DNA of 64,000 bases from an uncultured Mollicutes bacterium (GTDB taxonomy: Bacteria > Bacillota_I > Bacilli_A > Acholeplasmatales > Anaeroplasmataceae), in contig UQFG01000005.1 of assembly GCA_900540175.1 (NCBI GenBank), forward strand, positions 25,121-89,120, written 5' to 3'. Positions 17,091 to 26,052 of the stretch are shown one piece after another; positions within the stretch are counted from its first letter, which is position 1; the number at the start of each line of letters is the position of its first letter. The translations under genes and the position numbers were made by a program. Under the pieces are notes generated by a model. It saw only the letters and a list, made by a program, of their open reading frames with translations. It did not search any database and was not told where the DNA came from.

Positions 17091-17432
17091 GTGAAAGAAA
17101 TGATTGCTTATTGCGGACTGGATTGTGAAAAATGCGATGCATATCTTGCGACAATCCATGACGATCAAACCTTGCGAAAAAAGACGGCATCATTATGGGC
17201 TGAATTGAATCAAGCACCGATTCTTCCGGAACATATCCATTGCTTCGGATGTCGTGGCAACGGAATTAAAACCGTATTTTGCGATCGTATCTGCGGTATT
17301 CGTCGCTGTGCACTGGAAAAAGGAATTACGACTTGCGGTGATTGTCCGAATTTAGAAAGATGTCCTACGGTTGGAGAAATTTTAAAAAAGAATCCGTCTG
17401 CTTTGAAGAATTTGAAAAATGGGAGGAAATAG
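17091..17432 (+). CDS. Cys-rich DUF3795-like protein
   Basis: 113 residues starting with GTG, with TTGGAGGT nine bases upstream. It has many cysteines in zinc-ribbon-like spacing: CGLDCEKC at the N-terminus, CFGCRG in the middle, then CDRICGIRRC, CGDC and CP. This matches the DUF3795 family, of unknown function and often found in small accessory clusters. The gene is followed after 2 bases by a VOC-domain gene, so the two are likely co-expressed. A promoter was not identified. Confidence 0.8.
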   Translation: MKEMIAYCGLDCEKCDAYLATIHDDQTLRKKTASLWAELNQAPILPEHIHCFGCRGNGIKTVFCDRICGIRRCALEKGITTCGDCPNLERCPTVGEILKKNPSALKNLKNGRK

Positions 17433-17434
17433 AA

Positions 17435-17893
17435 ATGAAATTGAAAAATCCTATGTTGGTGGTAACGGATATAGACAAATCCGTTGAGTTTTATAAAAAA
17501 GTTTTCGGGCTTCATGTGATTATGGATTTTGGAGCAAATAAAACGTTAACAGGCGGTTTGGCTTTGCAGACAGTTGAAACATATCAAGACTTTATCAAAA
17601 AAAGCGATATTTCTTTTGGTGGCAATAACTTTGAAATTTACTTTGAAACAGATGATTTTGATGAATTTATAGATCAGTTGAAAGAATGTGATATCGACTA
17701 TGTCCACCCTATTGTAGAACATGCCTGGGGACAGCGTGTTGTTCGTTTCTATGACCCGGATAAACATATTATCGAAGTTGGCGAGAACATGAAAATAGTA
17801 TGCAAGCGTTTCTTAAATAGCGGAATGACACCAGAACAAGTAGCAGAACGCATGGACGTACCTATAAAATTTGTCCATGCCTGCATGCGTTAA
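17435..17893 (+). CDS. VOC-family (glyoxalase/bleomycin-resistance fold) protein
   Basis: 152 residues. It opens with MLVVTDIDKSVEFYKKVFGL, the first VOC half, and has the second half near RVVRFYDPDKHIIEVGE, with the Glu typical of metal binding in WxxRVVRFYDPDxHxIE. The last 30 residues (SGMTPEQVAERMDVPIKFV) look like a small helix-turn-helix extension seen in some VOC proteins. The substrate is unknown. The start follows GGGAGGAA. Codon use is more AT-rich than in ileS, which hints at later acquisition. Confidence 0.83.
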   Translation: MKLKNPMLVVTDIDKSVEFYKKVFGLHVIMDFGANKTLTGGLALQTVETYQDFIKKSDISFGGNNFEIYFETDDFDEFIDQLKECDIDYVHPIVEHAWGQRVVRFYDPDKHIIEVGENMKIVCKRFLNSGMTPEQVAERMDVPIKFVHACMR

Positions 17894-17944
17894 ATCTCGG
17901 CTTATCAAACTGTAAAAATTGGAAGTTATAAAGGAGAAATGAGT

Positions 17945-17998
17945 ATGCTAAACAAAATACCCAATGCAGAAGAAATGACGGCTTTAATCGGAAGATAG
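17945..17998 (+). pseudogene. Truncated gene start (17 codons)
   Basis: An ATG with an excellent ribosome site (AAAGGAGA) opens a frame reading MLNKIPNAEEMTALIGR, then TAG. The good initiation signal with an immediate stop suggests the 5' end of a lost gene downstream of the VOC gene. The short peptide recalls N-termini of DUF3788-like proteins, but this cannot be verified. A functional micropeptide is possible but less likely. Confidence 0.35.
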
Positions 17999-18082
17999 CA
18001 GGACAAACACCCCTTCATCATCGATCCTTATTTGCTGTTGTGTCCTTTTATGATCGCTTTTGTTACTTTATTTATCCCTTTT

Positions 18083-18111
18083 TTGACATTTATGATAAAA
18101 AATGATAGAAT
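18083..18111 (+). promoter_or_regulatory. Sigma-A promoter for the 18138 gene and deoC-deoD
   Basis: TTGACA (18083-18088), 17 bases, TAGAAT (18106-18111), 26 bases before the start codon. Confidence 0.88.
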
Positions 18112-18137
18112 AAGGGAAGAATATAGGTGGTGAAACT

Positions 18138-18992
18138 ATGTTGTTTAAATTTTATTATTTAAAAGAAGGAACTCGTGTTTTTGACCGAACGGAATTGTTG
18201 ACATTTTTTCAAGCAAATGCCAACGTAACGATGGAAAAAAAAGGAACCGATCGGATTTTCACCTACCACCACCCGATTTTAAAGTTTTCCGCCGATTTCG
18301 TTCTTTCTTCTAAATCTGCCATTCCCCACCTGGAGCGACTCAATCCGCGCTATTATGATGTGAATTTCCGTGTGGAATTCAATATCTTATTGCCGACTTA
18401 TTCGGTTGAAATCATTTTGGATATTGCCGAAGAAATCGCTCATATGTTCAAATTCTGTGTCTACAATGAATCGTATGAAGACGTAACGCCGTTTCGCAAA
18501 AGTATGTTGGCCAAAACTTTTGAATTATGGAAAGGGGCTTACAAAAACAAAAACGAAGATGAAGTCGCTATGTACAGTCGGATCGATTCGGCCAGTTTGG
18601 CGCAAATCTATAATTATATTTTGCGAAAAGCCAAATTGGAAGTTCTATTGGGACGGGATAAGATCCAAATCACCGACTACTTTTTTCTGCGTACTTCCAA
18701 ATCCAGAACTGCCTTCATTTGTATGGAATGGGATGGTTACGCTCCGTTTTTATTGCCGCCCGGGATCGATATCTTTTATTACAACGATACCAAAACGACC
18801 AAATACATTGCGATGGCTGAATTGATTGCCAAAGCGGAAAAACTTTTTAAGACCATTGACGGTTACGGAACGTTGAAAATGGTGGATGTCAAAGGCGTTT
18901 CGAAATTAAGAAAAATTATTTTGAAGGGTCGCTTTTCACCGCTTACCGTTGAATTAAAGCCGATCGATTTAAGTGAGATACTGGATATTTAA
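18138..18992 (+). CDS. Conserved-looking protein of unknown function
   Basis: 284 residues, soluble, no signal peptide or membrane segment. I do not recognise the family. Visible features are an N-terminal KFYYLKEGTRVFDRTELLTFF segment, a central mixed alpha/beta region and a basic stretch VSKLRKIILKGRF before an acidic C-terminus. Start: GGTGG before the ATG at 18138, behind a near-consensus promoter. It lies 46 bases before deoC with no terminator between, so it may be co-transcribed with the deoxynucleoside genes. No catalytic motif is evident. Confidence 0.75.
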   Translation: MLFKFYYLKEGTRVFDRTELLTFFQANANVTMEKKGTDRIFTYHHPILKFSADFVLSSKSAIPHLERLNPRYYDVNFRVEFNILLPTYSVEIILDIAEEIAHMFKFCVYNESYEDVTPFRKSMLAKTFELWKGAYKNKNEDEVAMYSRIDSASLAQIYNYILRKAKLEVLLGRDKIQITDYFFLRTSKSRTAFICMEWDGYAPFLLPPGIDIFYYNDTKTTKYIAMAELIAKAEKLFKTIDGYGTLKMVDVKGVSKLRKIILKGRFSPLTVELKPIDLSEILDI

Positions 18993-19038
18993 TGCATAAG
19001 GATGCATGAAAAGAATAATAATAAGAAAGGAAAAAAAT

Positions 19039-19692
19039 ATGGAAAATTCAAAGTATATTGATCACACAATTTTAAAAGCAACCGCAACGTACGATGATAT
19101 TTTAAAACTCTGCAATGAAGCCAATCAATACCATTTCGCTTCGGTTTGCGTCAATCCGTCCAATGTCAGTTTGGCTCATAAACTTTTAGACGGAACCGAT
19201 GTTTTGACTTGTACGGTCATTGGTTTTCCGCTTGGAGCCAATACGATGGATGTCAAAGTGTATGAAACGACGAAAGCCATTGCCGATGGAGCCGATGAGG
19301 TGGATATGGTCATCAACATCGGTCAAGCCAAAGCGCATAACTGGGATTATGTGTACGAAGAAATCAAAGCGGTCGTGGAAGCGGCCAACGGTGTTTTGGT
19401 GAAAGTGATCATCGAAACGTGCTATTTGAGCGATGAAGAAAAAGTCATGGCTTGTAAAATGGCCGCAAAAGCAGGGGCCGATTTTGTCAAGACTTCAACC
19501 GGCTTCGGCAGTGGTGGTGCGACGGTTGAGGATGTCCGTTTGATGAAAAAGACCGTCGGAGATGCTTGTAAAGTAAAAGCATCGGGCGGAATCAGAGATG
19601 TTGCCGCTTTTAAAGCGATGATTGAAGCAGGCGCCGAACGAATCGGTTGTTCTTGCGGAACGAAAATAATGGAGGAGTTAAACAATGAGTAA
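19039..19692 (+). CDS. deoC: Deoxyribose-phosphate aldolase
   Basis: 217 residues. DERA signatures are present: [12 protein letters not shown] at the N-terminus, [24 protein letters not shown], and the Schiff-base lysine in [14 protein letters not shown]. It splits 2-deoxyribose 5-phosphate to glyceraldehyde 3-phosphate and acetaldehyde in deoxynucleoside salvage. The start at 19039 follows AAGAAAGGA; an in-frame ATG at 19006 lacks a site. The end overlaps deoD by 8 bases. Confidence 0.95.
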   Translation: MENSKYIDHTILKATATYDDILKLCNEANQYHFASVCVNPSNVSLAHKLLDGTDVLTCTVIGFPLGANTMDVKVYETTKAIADGADEVDMVINIGQAKAHNWDYVYEEIKAVVEAANGVLVKVIIETCYLSDEEKVMACKMAAKAGADFVKTSTGFGSGGATVEDVRLMKKTVGDACKVKASGGIRDVAAFKAMIEAGAERIGCSCGTKIMEELNNE

Positions 19693-20407
19693 AATACCTA
19701 CACCGCACATTTCCTGTTCGGATCAAGATAAAATCGCCAAGGTGGTTTTAATGCCGGGCGATCCGCTTCGGGCTCAATATATCGCCGAACATTTTCTGAC
19801 TGATGTCGAACGGTTTAACGCAACCAGAAATATGTTCGGTTATACCGGAAAATACAACGGCAAACGTATTTCGGTCATGGGATCGGGAATGGGGATGCCC
19901 TCAATCGGAATTTATTCTTATGAACTGTTTAAATTCTATGATGTAGAATGCATCATTCGAATCGGTTCGGCCGGTTCTTATGATCCGTCTTTGGAAGTAT
20001 ACGATACGGTTCTTGTTACCGAAGCTTACTCGGAATCGAGTTTTGCCAAAACGGCTTTCAATATGCGGGGAAAAACATTGAAAAGCAGCAATACAGTCAA
20101 CAATAAACTGAGAAAAGCCGCTTTGAAACTGAATATTCCTTTGAAAGAAGCCAAAATCCATTCCAGCGATGTTTTTTATTCGGATGATCCGAATCACTGG
20201 CAACATGTTCGGGATCGCTGGGGCTGTAAATGCGTGGAAATGGAAAGTTTTGCGTTATTTGCCAATGCCAAAGCGCTCGGTAAAAAGGCAGCCTGTCTAT
20301 TAACCATATCCGATTCGTTTGTTACCGCTGCGGTTACAACAGCCGAAGAACGCCAAAATAATTTCGTCAACATGATGAAAATAGCGTTGGAATTAGCCAA
20401 AAAATAA
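19685..20407 (+). CDS. deoD: Purine-nucleoside phosphorylase, DeoD type
   Basis: 240 residues, the usual hexameric PNP length. Visible are MPGDPLRA (phosphate binding), [23 protein letters not shown], the EMESFALF base-site block and the catalytic Asp in TISDSFVT. It releases purine bases from (deoxy)nucleosides and feeds deoxyribose 1-phosphate toward DeoC, although a phosphopentomutase gene is not next to it. GGAGG inside the end of deoC serves as ribosome site. Confidence 0.95.
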   Translation: MSKIPTPHISCSDQDKIAKVVLMPGDPLRAQYIAEHFLTDVERFNATRNMFGYTGKYNGKRISVMGSGMGMPSIGIYSYELFKFYDVECIIRIGSAGSYDPSLEVYDTVLVTEAYSESSFAKTAFNMRGKTLKSSNTVNNKLRKAALKLNIPLKEAKIHSSDVFYSDDPNHWQHVRDRWGCKCVEMESFALFANAKALGKKAACLLTISDSFVTAAVTTAEERQNNFVNMMKIALELAKK

Positions 20408-20416
20408 TACTTAAAA

Positions 20417-20445
20417 GGGGGAGACGGTTTGTCTTCCTCTTTTTT
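20417..20445 (+). terminator. Terminator of deoC-deoD
   Basis: GGGGGAGAC (20417-20425) pairs with GTCTTCCTC (20431-20439, two G-U pairs), loop GGTTT, then six T. Confidence 0.85.
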
Positions 20446-20460
20446 AGAAAGGAAAAGAGT

Positions 20461-21663
20461 ATGGACATTATTTTGCATCACGATAAGTTTCACCGGCGTA
20501 TTTATAAGTTTTATCGGGTGACAAAAATTCAAAAAGAAGATCAGACCATTCGGCACTTGTTGTGCTACTATCAGGAGTTGGCTTGCAAGAACTATCCGTC
20601 CGAAGAAAAGATGGATGCGGTTTTAGGTCGTTTCTACGATGCCAAATTCAGAGTCCGATTGACCAATTACGGTTGTTACAGTTTGATGGAATACAGTCTT
20701 TCGGCAATCGAACCGATCTTTATACAAGACGAATCGTATCAAAGTGAGGCATTGGAGGCTTTGTTTTTAAAATTGATCGAACCGACCTTTGATCCATCGG
20801 TTGCCGAGGGGCTTTTTGAACGGGCGTATGAAATTTACGAAAGCGATTTATTGATGCGTCAGGAAAACTACGCGACGGTTGCGTTACAAAAAGCCTTAAA
20901 AGAATACTTCAAAGGAACCGATCGGGATTTTGATTCGACGGGAAGTTTAAAAGACTTGGAATCCATCACGCTAGAGGGTTTAAAAGGTTACTACGAAAAA
21001 GCCAAACAAGAAGAAACGCTGTTGCTGCTTTGTTCGTTGGATGAAAAACAAAGCCGAAAGACTTATTCGCTTACGCCTAAAAAAGATTATCATTTCAAAA
21101 GGCGAAATAATATCCGCGGTCGTTTCTATGAGGATGCCCCGACCGAACAATGTTATCTGCAGGTGTTTTATGAAACAAAAACGTATGCCGATGACCGGCT
21201 TTATTATGCCATGATGTTCTTAAACCATCTGTTCGGCGGTTCGTCTTCTTCGAAGTTGTTTACGATTGTCCGGGAAAAATACGGTTTGTGTTACAGTATC
21301 AATTCCATGTATTTGGGGGCAAGCGGAATTTTGATTTGCTCGGCGATCATAGAAAAAAAAGATGTGGATGCAACGCTGAAGGCGATGGAGGAAGCATTAA
21401 CATCGATTCAAAAAGAAGAATACGATTTGGAAGAGGTGCGAAAGTATTACCTTTCTTTGCATCGCGGCAACGAAGATTATCAGGAAACGGCCATCAATAA
21501 TTATCTTTCGGATCATTTCTTTTTGGATACACCGCGTTCTTATTTGGAAGAAGAAGCAATTCAGGCAGTCAGCAAAAAAGATTTGCAAGAGGCATTTTCA
21601 CGTTTAGAACAAACGTTTGTGTATGTTTATGGCGGAGGAACAGATCATGGAAAAACACATTAA
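20461..21663 (+). CDS. M16-family peptidase-like protein, inactive subunit (YmfF type)
   Basis: 400 residues. It has the M16 two-domain fold (for example FGGSSSSKLFTIVREKYGLCYSI in the C-terminal half) but no HxxEH zinc motif. In Bacillus the pair YmfF/YmfH has one such zinc-less member beside an active one. The role is probably to shape the peptide chamber of a heterodimer. The start follows AAAGGAAAAG, after the deoD terminator. It overlaps the active partner by 17 bases. Confidence 0.85.
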   Translation: MDIILHHDKFHRRIYKFYRVTKIQKEDQTIRHLLCYYQELACKNYPSEEKMDAVLGRFYDAKFRVRLTNYGCYSLMEYSLSAIEPIFIQDESYQSEALEALFLKLIEPTFDPSVAEGLFERAYEIYESDLLMRQENYATVALQKALKEYFKGTDRDFDSTGSLKDLESITLEGLKGYYEKAKQEETLLLLCSLDEKQSRKTYSLTPKKDYHFKRRNNIRGRFYEDAPTEQCYLQVFYETKTYADDRLYYAMMFLNHLFGGSSSSKLFTIVREKYGLCYSINSMYLGASGILICSAIIEKKDVDATLKAMEEALTSIQKEEYDLEEVRKYYLSLHRGNEDYQETAINNYLSDHFFLDTPRSYLEEEAIQAVSKKDLQEAFSRLEQTFVYVYGGGTDHGKTH

Positions 21664-22882
21664 CTATCAAACCAAAACGGGCTTAAGGATCACTTATGTT
21701 CAAAAACCGCAATTTCAACGAAGTTATTGTGGGATCGGTTGCAAATACGGAAGTGCTCATTTATTTTATATCCGAAATCAAAAAGAGATGGTTTTACCAG
21801 CCGGTCTAGCTCATTTTTTAGAACATAAATTGTTTGCGATGCCGGACGGAAGCGATGCGTTCAGTGGTTTTACGGCGATGAATGCAACAGCCAATGCTTA
21901 TACGACTACCGATAAAACACTTTATTTTTTCACAACGACGGATCGAATTTGGGACCCGCTGTCGTTGTTGCTGAACATGTATTTTACACCGCACTTTACC
22001 GAAGAAGCCGTGGAACATGAAAAAGACATTATCTGTTCGGAAATCAAGATGTATGAGGATAAAGCGGATGCGGCCATTGTTCAAAAACTGATGGAAGCCC
22101 TTTATCCCGATGATTCGTTATCTTGTCCGATTGCCGGAACAAAACAGTCTGTTTTAAAAACGACGGCAGAGGATTTGAACAATGCCTATGAGACCTTTTA
22201 CCATCCGCAGAATTCCCATTTGGTTATTGTTTCCAAAGAAGATCCGAAACCGATTTTTGATCAAATCGAACGATTGATGGATTCTTTTTGTTTTTTTTCG
22301 ATCGATTTTCAAAAAAAGCAAACGGTTTTATCGGATCATGTCATCGATTCGGTTACGATCCATGGAAAAACATCCCAAACCCAGGCCTGGGTTGCCCTTC
22401 GGATGGATTCGGCTCGAACTGTTCCGCTTTTTTGTCATCTCATGATCGGGATTTTGGACTGTCTGTTTTCACCGCTTGCCGCTTTTTATCAGAAACTTTC
22501 GAAACAAAAAGCTTTTCTTGCCGATATCGATTATACGGTGGTTACCCAAGAAGAAACGGCTTATTTGATTCTTTCGGCGATTACCAATCATCCTAAAGAT
22601 TTCATCAAGCAAGTTACTGAAAAAATCAAAACCGTGCAAATAGAAGATTTGGACGAACAAATTTTGGATTTATACTTAAAACATTTGAAAGCCAAACAGA
22701 TCAGTCAACTGGATTCGATCGAAAACTTAGGCGATGAGATTTTATCGTTGGCGTTGGAGGAAATCGACTATTTTGCCGAACAAAAACAAATCGCTTTATT
22801 GAAAACAGAGGATTTTAAACCGTATCTTTCGTATTTGCATGAGGCAAGCATCGTTCAGGCGATTTCTTATAAAAAATCATAA
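21647..22882 (+). CDS. M16-family zinc peptidase, active subunit (YmfH type)
   Basis: 411 residues. The inverted zinc motif HFLEH (in GLAHFLEHKLF) and the downstream Glu (EHEKDIICSEIKMYED) are present. It should cut peptides, together with the inactive upstream partner. Relatives include YmfH and the bacteriocin-processing AlbF, but no bacteriocin gene is seen here, so housekeeping peptide turnover is the simpler reading. The start at 21647 follows GGAGGAA. Confidence 0.88.
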   Translation: MEKHINYQTKTGLRITYVQKPQFQRSYCGIGCKYGSAHLFYIRNQKEMVLPAGLAHFLEHKLFAMPDGSDAFSGFTAMNATANAYTTTDKTLYFFTTTDRIWDPLSLLLNMYFTPHFTEEAVEHEKDIICSEIKMYEDKADAAIVQKLMEALYPDDSLSCPIAGTKQSVLKTTAEDLNNAYETFYHPQNSHLVIVSKEDPKPIFDQIERLMDSFCFFSIDFQKKQTVLSDHVIDSVTIHGKTSQTQAWVALRMDSARTVPLFCHLMIGILDCLFSPLAAFYQKLSKQKAFLADIDYTVVTQEETAYLILSAITNHPKDFIKQVTEKIKTVQIEDLDEQILDLYLKHLKAKQISQLDSIENLGDEILSLALEEIDYFAEQKQIALLKTEDFKPYLSYLHEASIVQAISYKKS

Positions 22883-22911
22883 TAAGCGGCTATTTTTAAG
22901 TAGATTTCCGA

Positions 22912-22942
22912 AAAAAAGAGTTTACATTGAACTCTTTTTTCT
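22912..22942 (+). terminator. Terminator of the M16 pair
   Basis: AAAAAAGAGTT (22912-22922) pairs with AACTCTTTTTT (22930-22940), loop TACATTG. Confidence 0.9.
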
Positions 22943-23067
22943 TTTTCTTTGAAGGAAGGCCATTATTTAGAAAATTAAAACCGTTTATCGCATCCGTTTC
23001 CTTTTTGGAAATTTTGTCTTTTTCTCTTTCTTTGGTATAACAGGAAGCGAAAGGAGGAACGGAAGCA

Positions 23068-23409
23068 ATGTACAATTACTTTATGCTGATTGGAAGATTG
23101 GTAAAAGATCCCGAAAAGAAAGAATTCAAAGACGGTAAAAAAGCGGTTAGCGTTCGTTTGGCTGTCAAAAGAGCGTTTAAAAACACAAGCGGTACCTACG
23201 ATGTTGATTTTTTCAATGTCACTTTTTGGGAGTTTTTGGTCGATGTAATCACGGAATCGTTGAAAAAAGGGCAAATGGTTGCCGTTAAAGGTCGTATTGG
23301 AACGACAACCGAAGAACTGGCATCGGGTTTTCCGTTGGCATACCCGAACTTGATCGGGGAAAGAATTATGTTTTTAGATCAGTATAAGGAGGAAAATGCC
23401 GAATCATAA
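23068..23409 (+). CDS. Single-stranded DNA-binding protein, short paralogue
   Basis: 113 residues, a single OB fold (MLIGRLVKDPEKKE, SVRLAVKRAF, DFFNVTFWE, KKGQMVAVKGRI). It lacks the acidic tail and the DDDIPF-like tip that recruits repair partners, ending in KEENAES. Length and missing tip recall SsbB-type proteins used in competence or accessory roles instead of the main replicative SSB. AAAGGAGGAA precedes the start. TTGTCT (23014-23019) and TATAAC (23036-23041) with a 16-base gap form a possible promoter. It is a single-gene unit. Confidence 0.88.
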   Translation: MYNYFMLIGRLVKDPEKKEFKDGKKAVSVRLAVKRAFKNTSGTYDVDFFNVTFWEFLVDVITESLKKGQMVAVKGRIGTTTEELASGFPLAYPNLIGERIMFLDQYKEENAES

Positions 23410-23439
23410 AAAAAGAAATTCCCTGTCCTTAAAACAAAC

Positions 23440-23480
23440 AAAAAATGCCTCAACCAATTTGGTCGTGGCATTTTTTGTTT
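23440..23480 (+). terminator. Terminator of the SSB-like gene
   Basis: AAAAAATGCC (23440-23449) pairs with GGCATTTTTT (23467-23476), with an inner ACCAA/TTGGT pair. The stretch 23481-23620 after it holds nothing I can support. Confidence 0.9.
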
Positions 23481-23620
23481 CAACATCAAGGTGATTCCTT
23501 ATAAAACCATTAAGTTGGCCGAATAATCAGAACCATTTGATTGTATGTATCAGGACAGTTGAATGTTGAATTGCATTAAATAAGGAACATTGAAAAATAT
23601 ATTTAGCGGGCCGAAATGTT

Positions 23621-24481
23621 TTACAACTCTTTGTTTTTAATCGGTAACTGAAAATATTTCAAAAATGGTTTGGGATTATCGTAGACGAAGTACTGGTTGA
23701 TTAAATCGGCAATTGTGGCGGCTTTTTTTAAAAAGTTGGCGTAGACGGTTTCGATCGATTCGTTTTTCTGTGTTAAATGCAGAAGGGCCGTATCGATTTT
23801 TTTAGGATATAAAAAAGTAACGGCTTTTCTTTTTTCTTTTTGATGAGAAAAGAACAAATCGTAAAGAACATAGCCGATTTTTTTAAGATTGGTTTTGGAA
23901 CGGGTAAAATAACTGAAATACGTTGCGGCTTGCTGGTAAGCTTGTTTAAAATAGTTTTCCGTGCAAAAAAAACCGAAAATCCGTTTCATCGGTTTTTCCA
24001 GTAATTCGATATCCTCTTCGGAAAGCGAAAACGAATCGAAGAAGTAATCGGCGATGTTGACGGATGAAAGCGAGCGTTGTTCGTTTTTTTCAAAAAAGTA
24101 TGCGTCGATCATCTTTTCGGTTTCGATTGCCGGTTTCTTTTTTACCGGATTTTGTTGAACAAACGAGAGCATTTCTTTTTGAAAAAGATACCCCAACAAC
24201 AGACTGTAACAAAAAAATTGTTGATTGGGATTGTCGTTTTTCTTGGCAATATCCAAGCACTCTTTGATAAACAGCGGCATTTTCGCACCTGTAAAAGCCT
24301 GCCTCAGTTGATATGGATCTTTTTTAAAGGGATGAAGCAACGTATAGTACTCGGGAATATCTAAAAACAAGGCATATTTAAAAAAATCGTATTGATTAAG
24401 ATCAAGATCGGTTCTAATGGATGAAGATAGATAAGAATAACTGTCTTTTAAAACGTAGTAAAATGTAAACGGTAAAGCCAT
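23621..24481 (-). CDS. Zinc-dependent phospholipase C-like protein without the metal His residues
   Basis: 286 residues, helical. The order of segments recalls the bacterial zinc-dependent phospholipase C-like family: an N-terminal LPFTFYYVLKD start, KKDPYQLRQAFTGAKM, a GYLFQKEMLSFVQQNP helix where active relatives have G-[FY]-x-x-H-[FY]-x-L-D-x-x-x-HP, and IETEKMIDAYFF where they have HxxIExxIDxY. The expected metal ligands are absent, so it would be catalytically dead if the assignment is right. The start at 24481 follows AAGGAGGGA. It diverges from the prenyltransferase-fold gene. Family assignment is by eye only. Confidence 0.55.
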   Translation of the reverse strand: MALPFTFYYVLKDSYSYLSSSIRTDLDLNQYDFFKYALFLDIPEYYTLLHPFKKDPYQLRQAFTGAKMPLFIKECLDIAKKNDNPNQQFFCYSLLLGYLFQKEMLSFVQQNPVKKKPAIETEKMIDAYFFEKNEQRSLSSVNIADYFFDSFSLSEEDIELLEKPMKRIFGFFCTENYFKQAYQQAATYFSYFTRSKTNLKKIGYVLYDLFFSHQKEKRKAVTFLYPKKIDTALLHLTQKNESIETVYANFLKKAATIADLINQYFVYDNPKPFLKYFQLPIKNKEL

Positions 24482-24587
24482 GCTATCCCTCCTTCTTTTA
24501 TTATAAAACAAAATTTGATTCTTTGAAAAGAAAATATTTTCTTTTCTTTTGAAATGATATACAATAAAAAAAGAAAGAGGTAGAACT

Positions 24588-25508
24588 ATGAGTTATTTAT
24601 CAAAAGAACAACAATCCGTTTTGACACGGCAACTCTACAATCGTGCCAGAGATATCGATGTGGCCATCTACAATGCCGCGATTGATCCTGCTTCCAAAGA
24701 ATTCGTACTGGACTGTCTGATGTTTTATCGAAACAGCGACGGCGGGTTTGGAAACGGTCTGGAAATCGATAATTACAATCCGCATTCTTCGGTTTACCAA
24801 GTGTATGAGGCTTTTCGTATTTTAGATGAACTGGATTTTGATTCAAGCGAAGAAAACGAACTTTTTTCGGATTTGGTGCAAAAGGCATGTAACTATCTGT
24901 TCAACAAGTGTTTGCTGCAAGAGGGGCGCTGGAATCCGCTTACGCCATCGAACAATGACTATGCCCACAGTAAAGAATACCATTATGACGGAAACGAACA
25001 AAATCGGTTCGGTTATCATCCGACAGCCGCTTTGATCGGCTATATTCTGCGGTTTGTTCGGCCGACTAAAGTGTATTATAAGAAAGCCATGAAATTACTG
25101 AACGGCGCTTTTTCTTATATTGAGGAAAAAGAAGAGGTGACGGAATACGATTGGATCAGTTTCGGTGCGTTATTGGGTTGTTTGAAAAAATTGAATCTTT
25201 ATCCGAACTGGCAACAATTGATCGAGGATAAGTTGATTCATACGGCCAGAATCAAAGTAAAAGCCGGTGCGACCGTAAATTTAGCGCGCCTTTTGGCGAA
25301 TTGCTCGATTCCATTGGATTTAAAACCGTATGTCGAACAACAATTGGATACCCTCGTTGCCAAAATCGCCCCTCATGGTTTATGGGAATATGAAAAGAGT
25401 TGGGATATGCCGTATCCGGAAGAAGAAAGTGCGAAACTGAAATGGTTGGGAGCCATCAGCGTCGATCATTATTTATTGCTTAAAAAATATCATTGGATCG
25501 AAAAATAA
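24588..25508 (+). CDS. Prenyltransferase/terpene-cyclase fold (alpha-alpha toroid) protein
   Basis: 306 residues. The block FYRNSDGGFGNGLEIDNYNPHSS with following helix pairs is the repeat seen in proteins of the prenyltransferase and squalene-cyclase toroid fold. The later GLWEYEKSWDMPYPEEE near the C-terminus fits the same family of hypothetical Bacillota proteins. No DxDD or DxD catalytic motif of true cyclases is obvious, so I would not call it an enzyme. AGAGGTAG precedes the ATG at 24588 and TACAAT is upstream. It is divergent from the preceding gene. Confidence 0.7.
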   Translation: MSYLSKEQQSVLTRQLYNRARDIDVAIYNAAIDPASKEFVLDCLMFYRNSDGGFGNGLEIDNYNPHSSVYQVYEAFRILDELDFDSSEENELFSDLVQKACNYLFNKCLLQEGRWNPLTPSNNDYAHSKEYHYDGNEQNRFGYHPTAALIGYILRFVRPTKVYYKKAMKLLNGAFSYIEEKEEVTEYDWISFGALLGCLKKLNLYPNWQQLIEDKLIHTARIKVKAGATVNLARLLANCSIPLDLKPYVEQQLDTLVAKIAPHGLWEYEKSWDMPYPEEESAKLKWLGAISVDHYLLLKKYHWIEK

Positions 25509-25534
25509 AAAAGGATGGGACCATCCTTTTTTTA
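25507..25534. terminator. Bidirectional terminator between convergent genes
   Basis: AAAAAGGATG and CATCCTTTTT form a hairpin around GGAC, with A runs left and T runs right. Confidence 0.85.
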
Positions 25535-25753
25535 TTGAGCATCTTCCATGGATTTCATCACGGCACGAACCTGTTTTTCCGAAGGGGTCCGTCCCATCTG
25601 CGTCATCATCGCCCGAATCATTTTTTCATTGATCGGCGGATTTTTCTTTAACTGACGCATAAATATTTTTCTTGTGATGAAAAATGTCGCAATCGCAACA
25701 ACCAACAATTCGATGATTAAAATTAAAATAAACTGCCAAATTTCAATTGTCAT
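25532..25753 (-). CDS. yneF: YneF-family small membrane protein (UPF0154)
   Basis: 73 residues. One membrane helix (about 6-28) is followed by the family signature LKKNPPINEKMIRAMMTQMGRTPSEKQ. Conserved in Bacillota, function unknown. The start at 25753 is chosen because AAGGAG lies nine bases before it; an ATG at 25771 is upstream of that ribosome site. It is a single gene, convergent with the toroid protein. Confidence 0.92.
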   Translation of the reverse strand: MTIEIWQFILILIIELLVVAIATFFITRKIFMRQLKKNPPINEKMIRAMMTQMGRTPSEKQVRAVMKSMEDAQ

Positions 25754-25817
25754 TGCTTTTTTCTCCTTCAATGCTTTTATTTTACACTGTTTCTAGCGGA
25801 AATTCAACTAAAAAAAC

Positions 25818-25846
25818 TAGACAAAAAGCGAAAAAAATGCTAAAAT
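25818..25846 (+). promoter_or_regulatory. Promoter of the ferredoxin gene
   Basis: TAGACA (25818-25823), 17 bases, TAAAAT (25841-25846). Confidence 0.8.
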
Positions 25847-25876
25847 ATGGCTATCAAGTTAAGGAGGAATAAGAGA

Positions 25877-26044
25877 ATGCCTAGATTTGTTACAGATGCT
25901 TGTATCGCATGCGGTTCTTGTGCCGAGCAATGTCCTGTTTCTGCTATTACTGTTGAGGAAGCAGCAGTAATCGATCCAGATACTTGTATTGACTGCGGTG
26001 CTTGCGAATCGGTATGCCCGGTTAACGCAATCGTTGCTCAATAA
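25877..26044 (+). CDS. 2[4Fe-4S] ferredoxin
   Basis: 55 residues, a classical clostridial-type ferredoxin. Two CxxCxxCxxxCP motifs are complete: CIACGSCAEQCP and CIDCGACESVCP. It carries electrons for anaerobic reactions such as pyruvate-ferredoxin oxidoreductase and hydrogenase, which points to an anaerobic or fermentative host. AAGGAGG precedes the start. It is a monocistronic unit with its own terminator. Confidence 0.96.
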   Translation: MPRFVTDACIACGSCAEQCPVSAITVEEAAVIDPDTCIDCGACESVCPVNAIVAQ

Positions 26045-26052
26045 AAAAAGAT

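Noticed and set aside
22975..23274. Minus-strand frame opposite the SSB-like gene
   Set aside because: Antisense shadow of a clear OB-fold gene.
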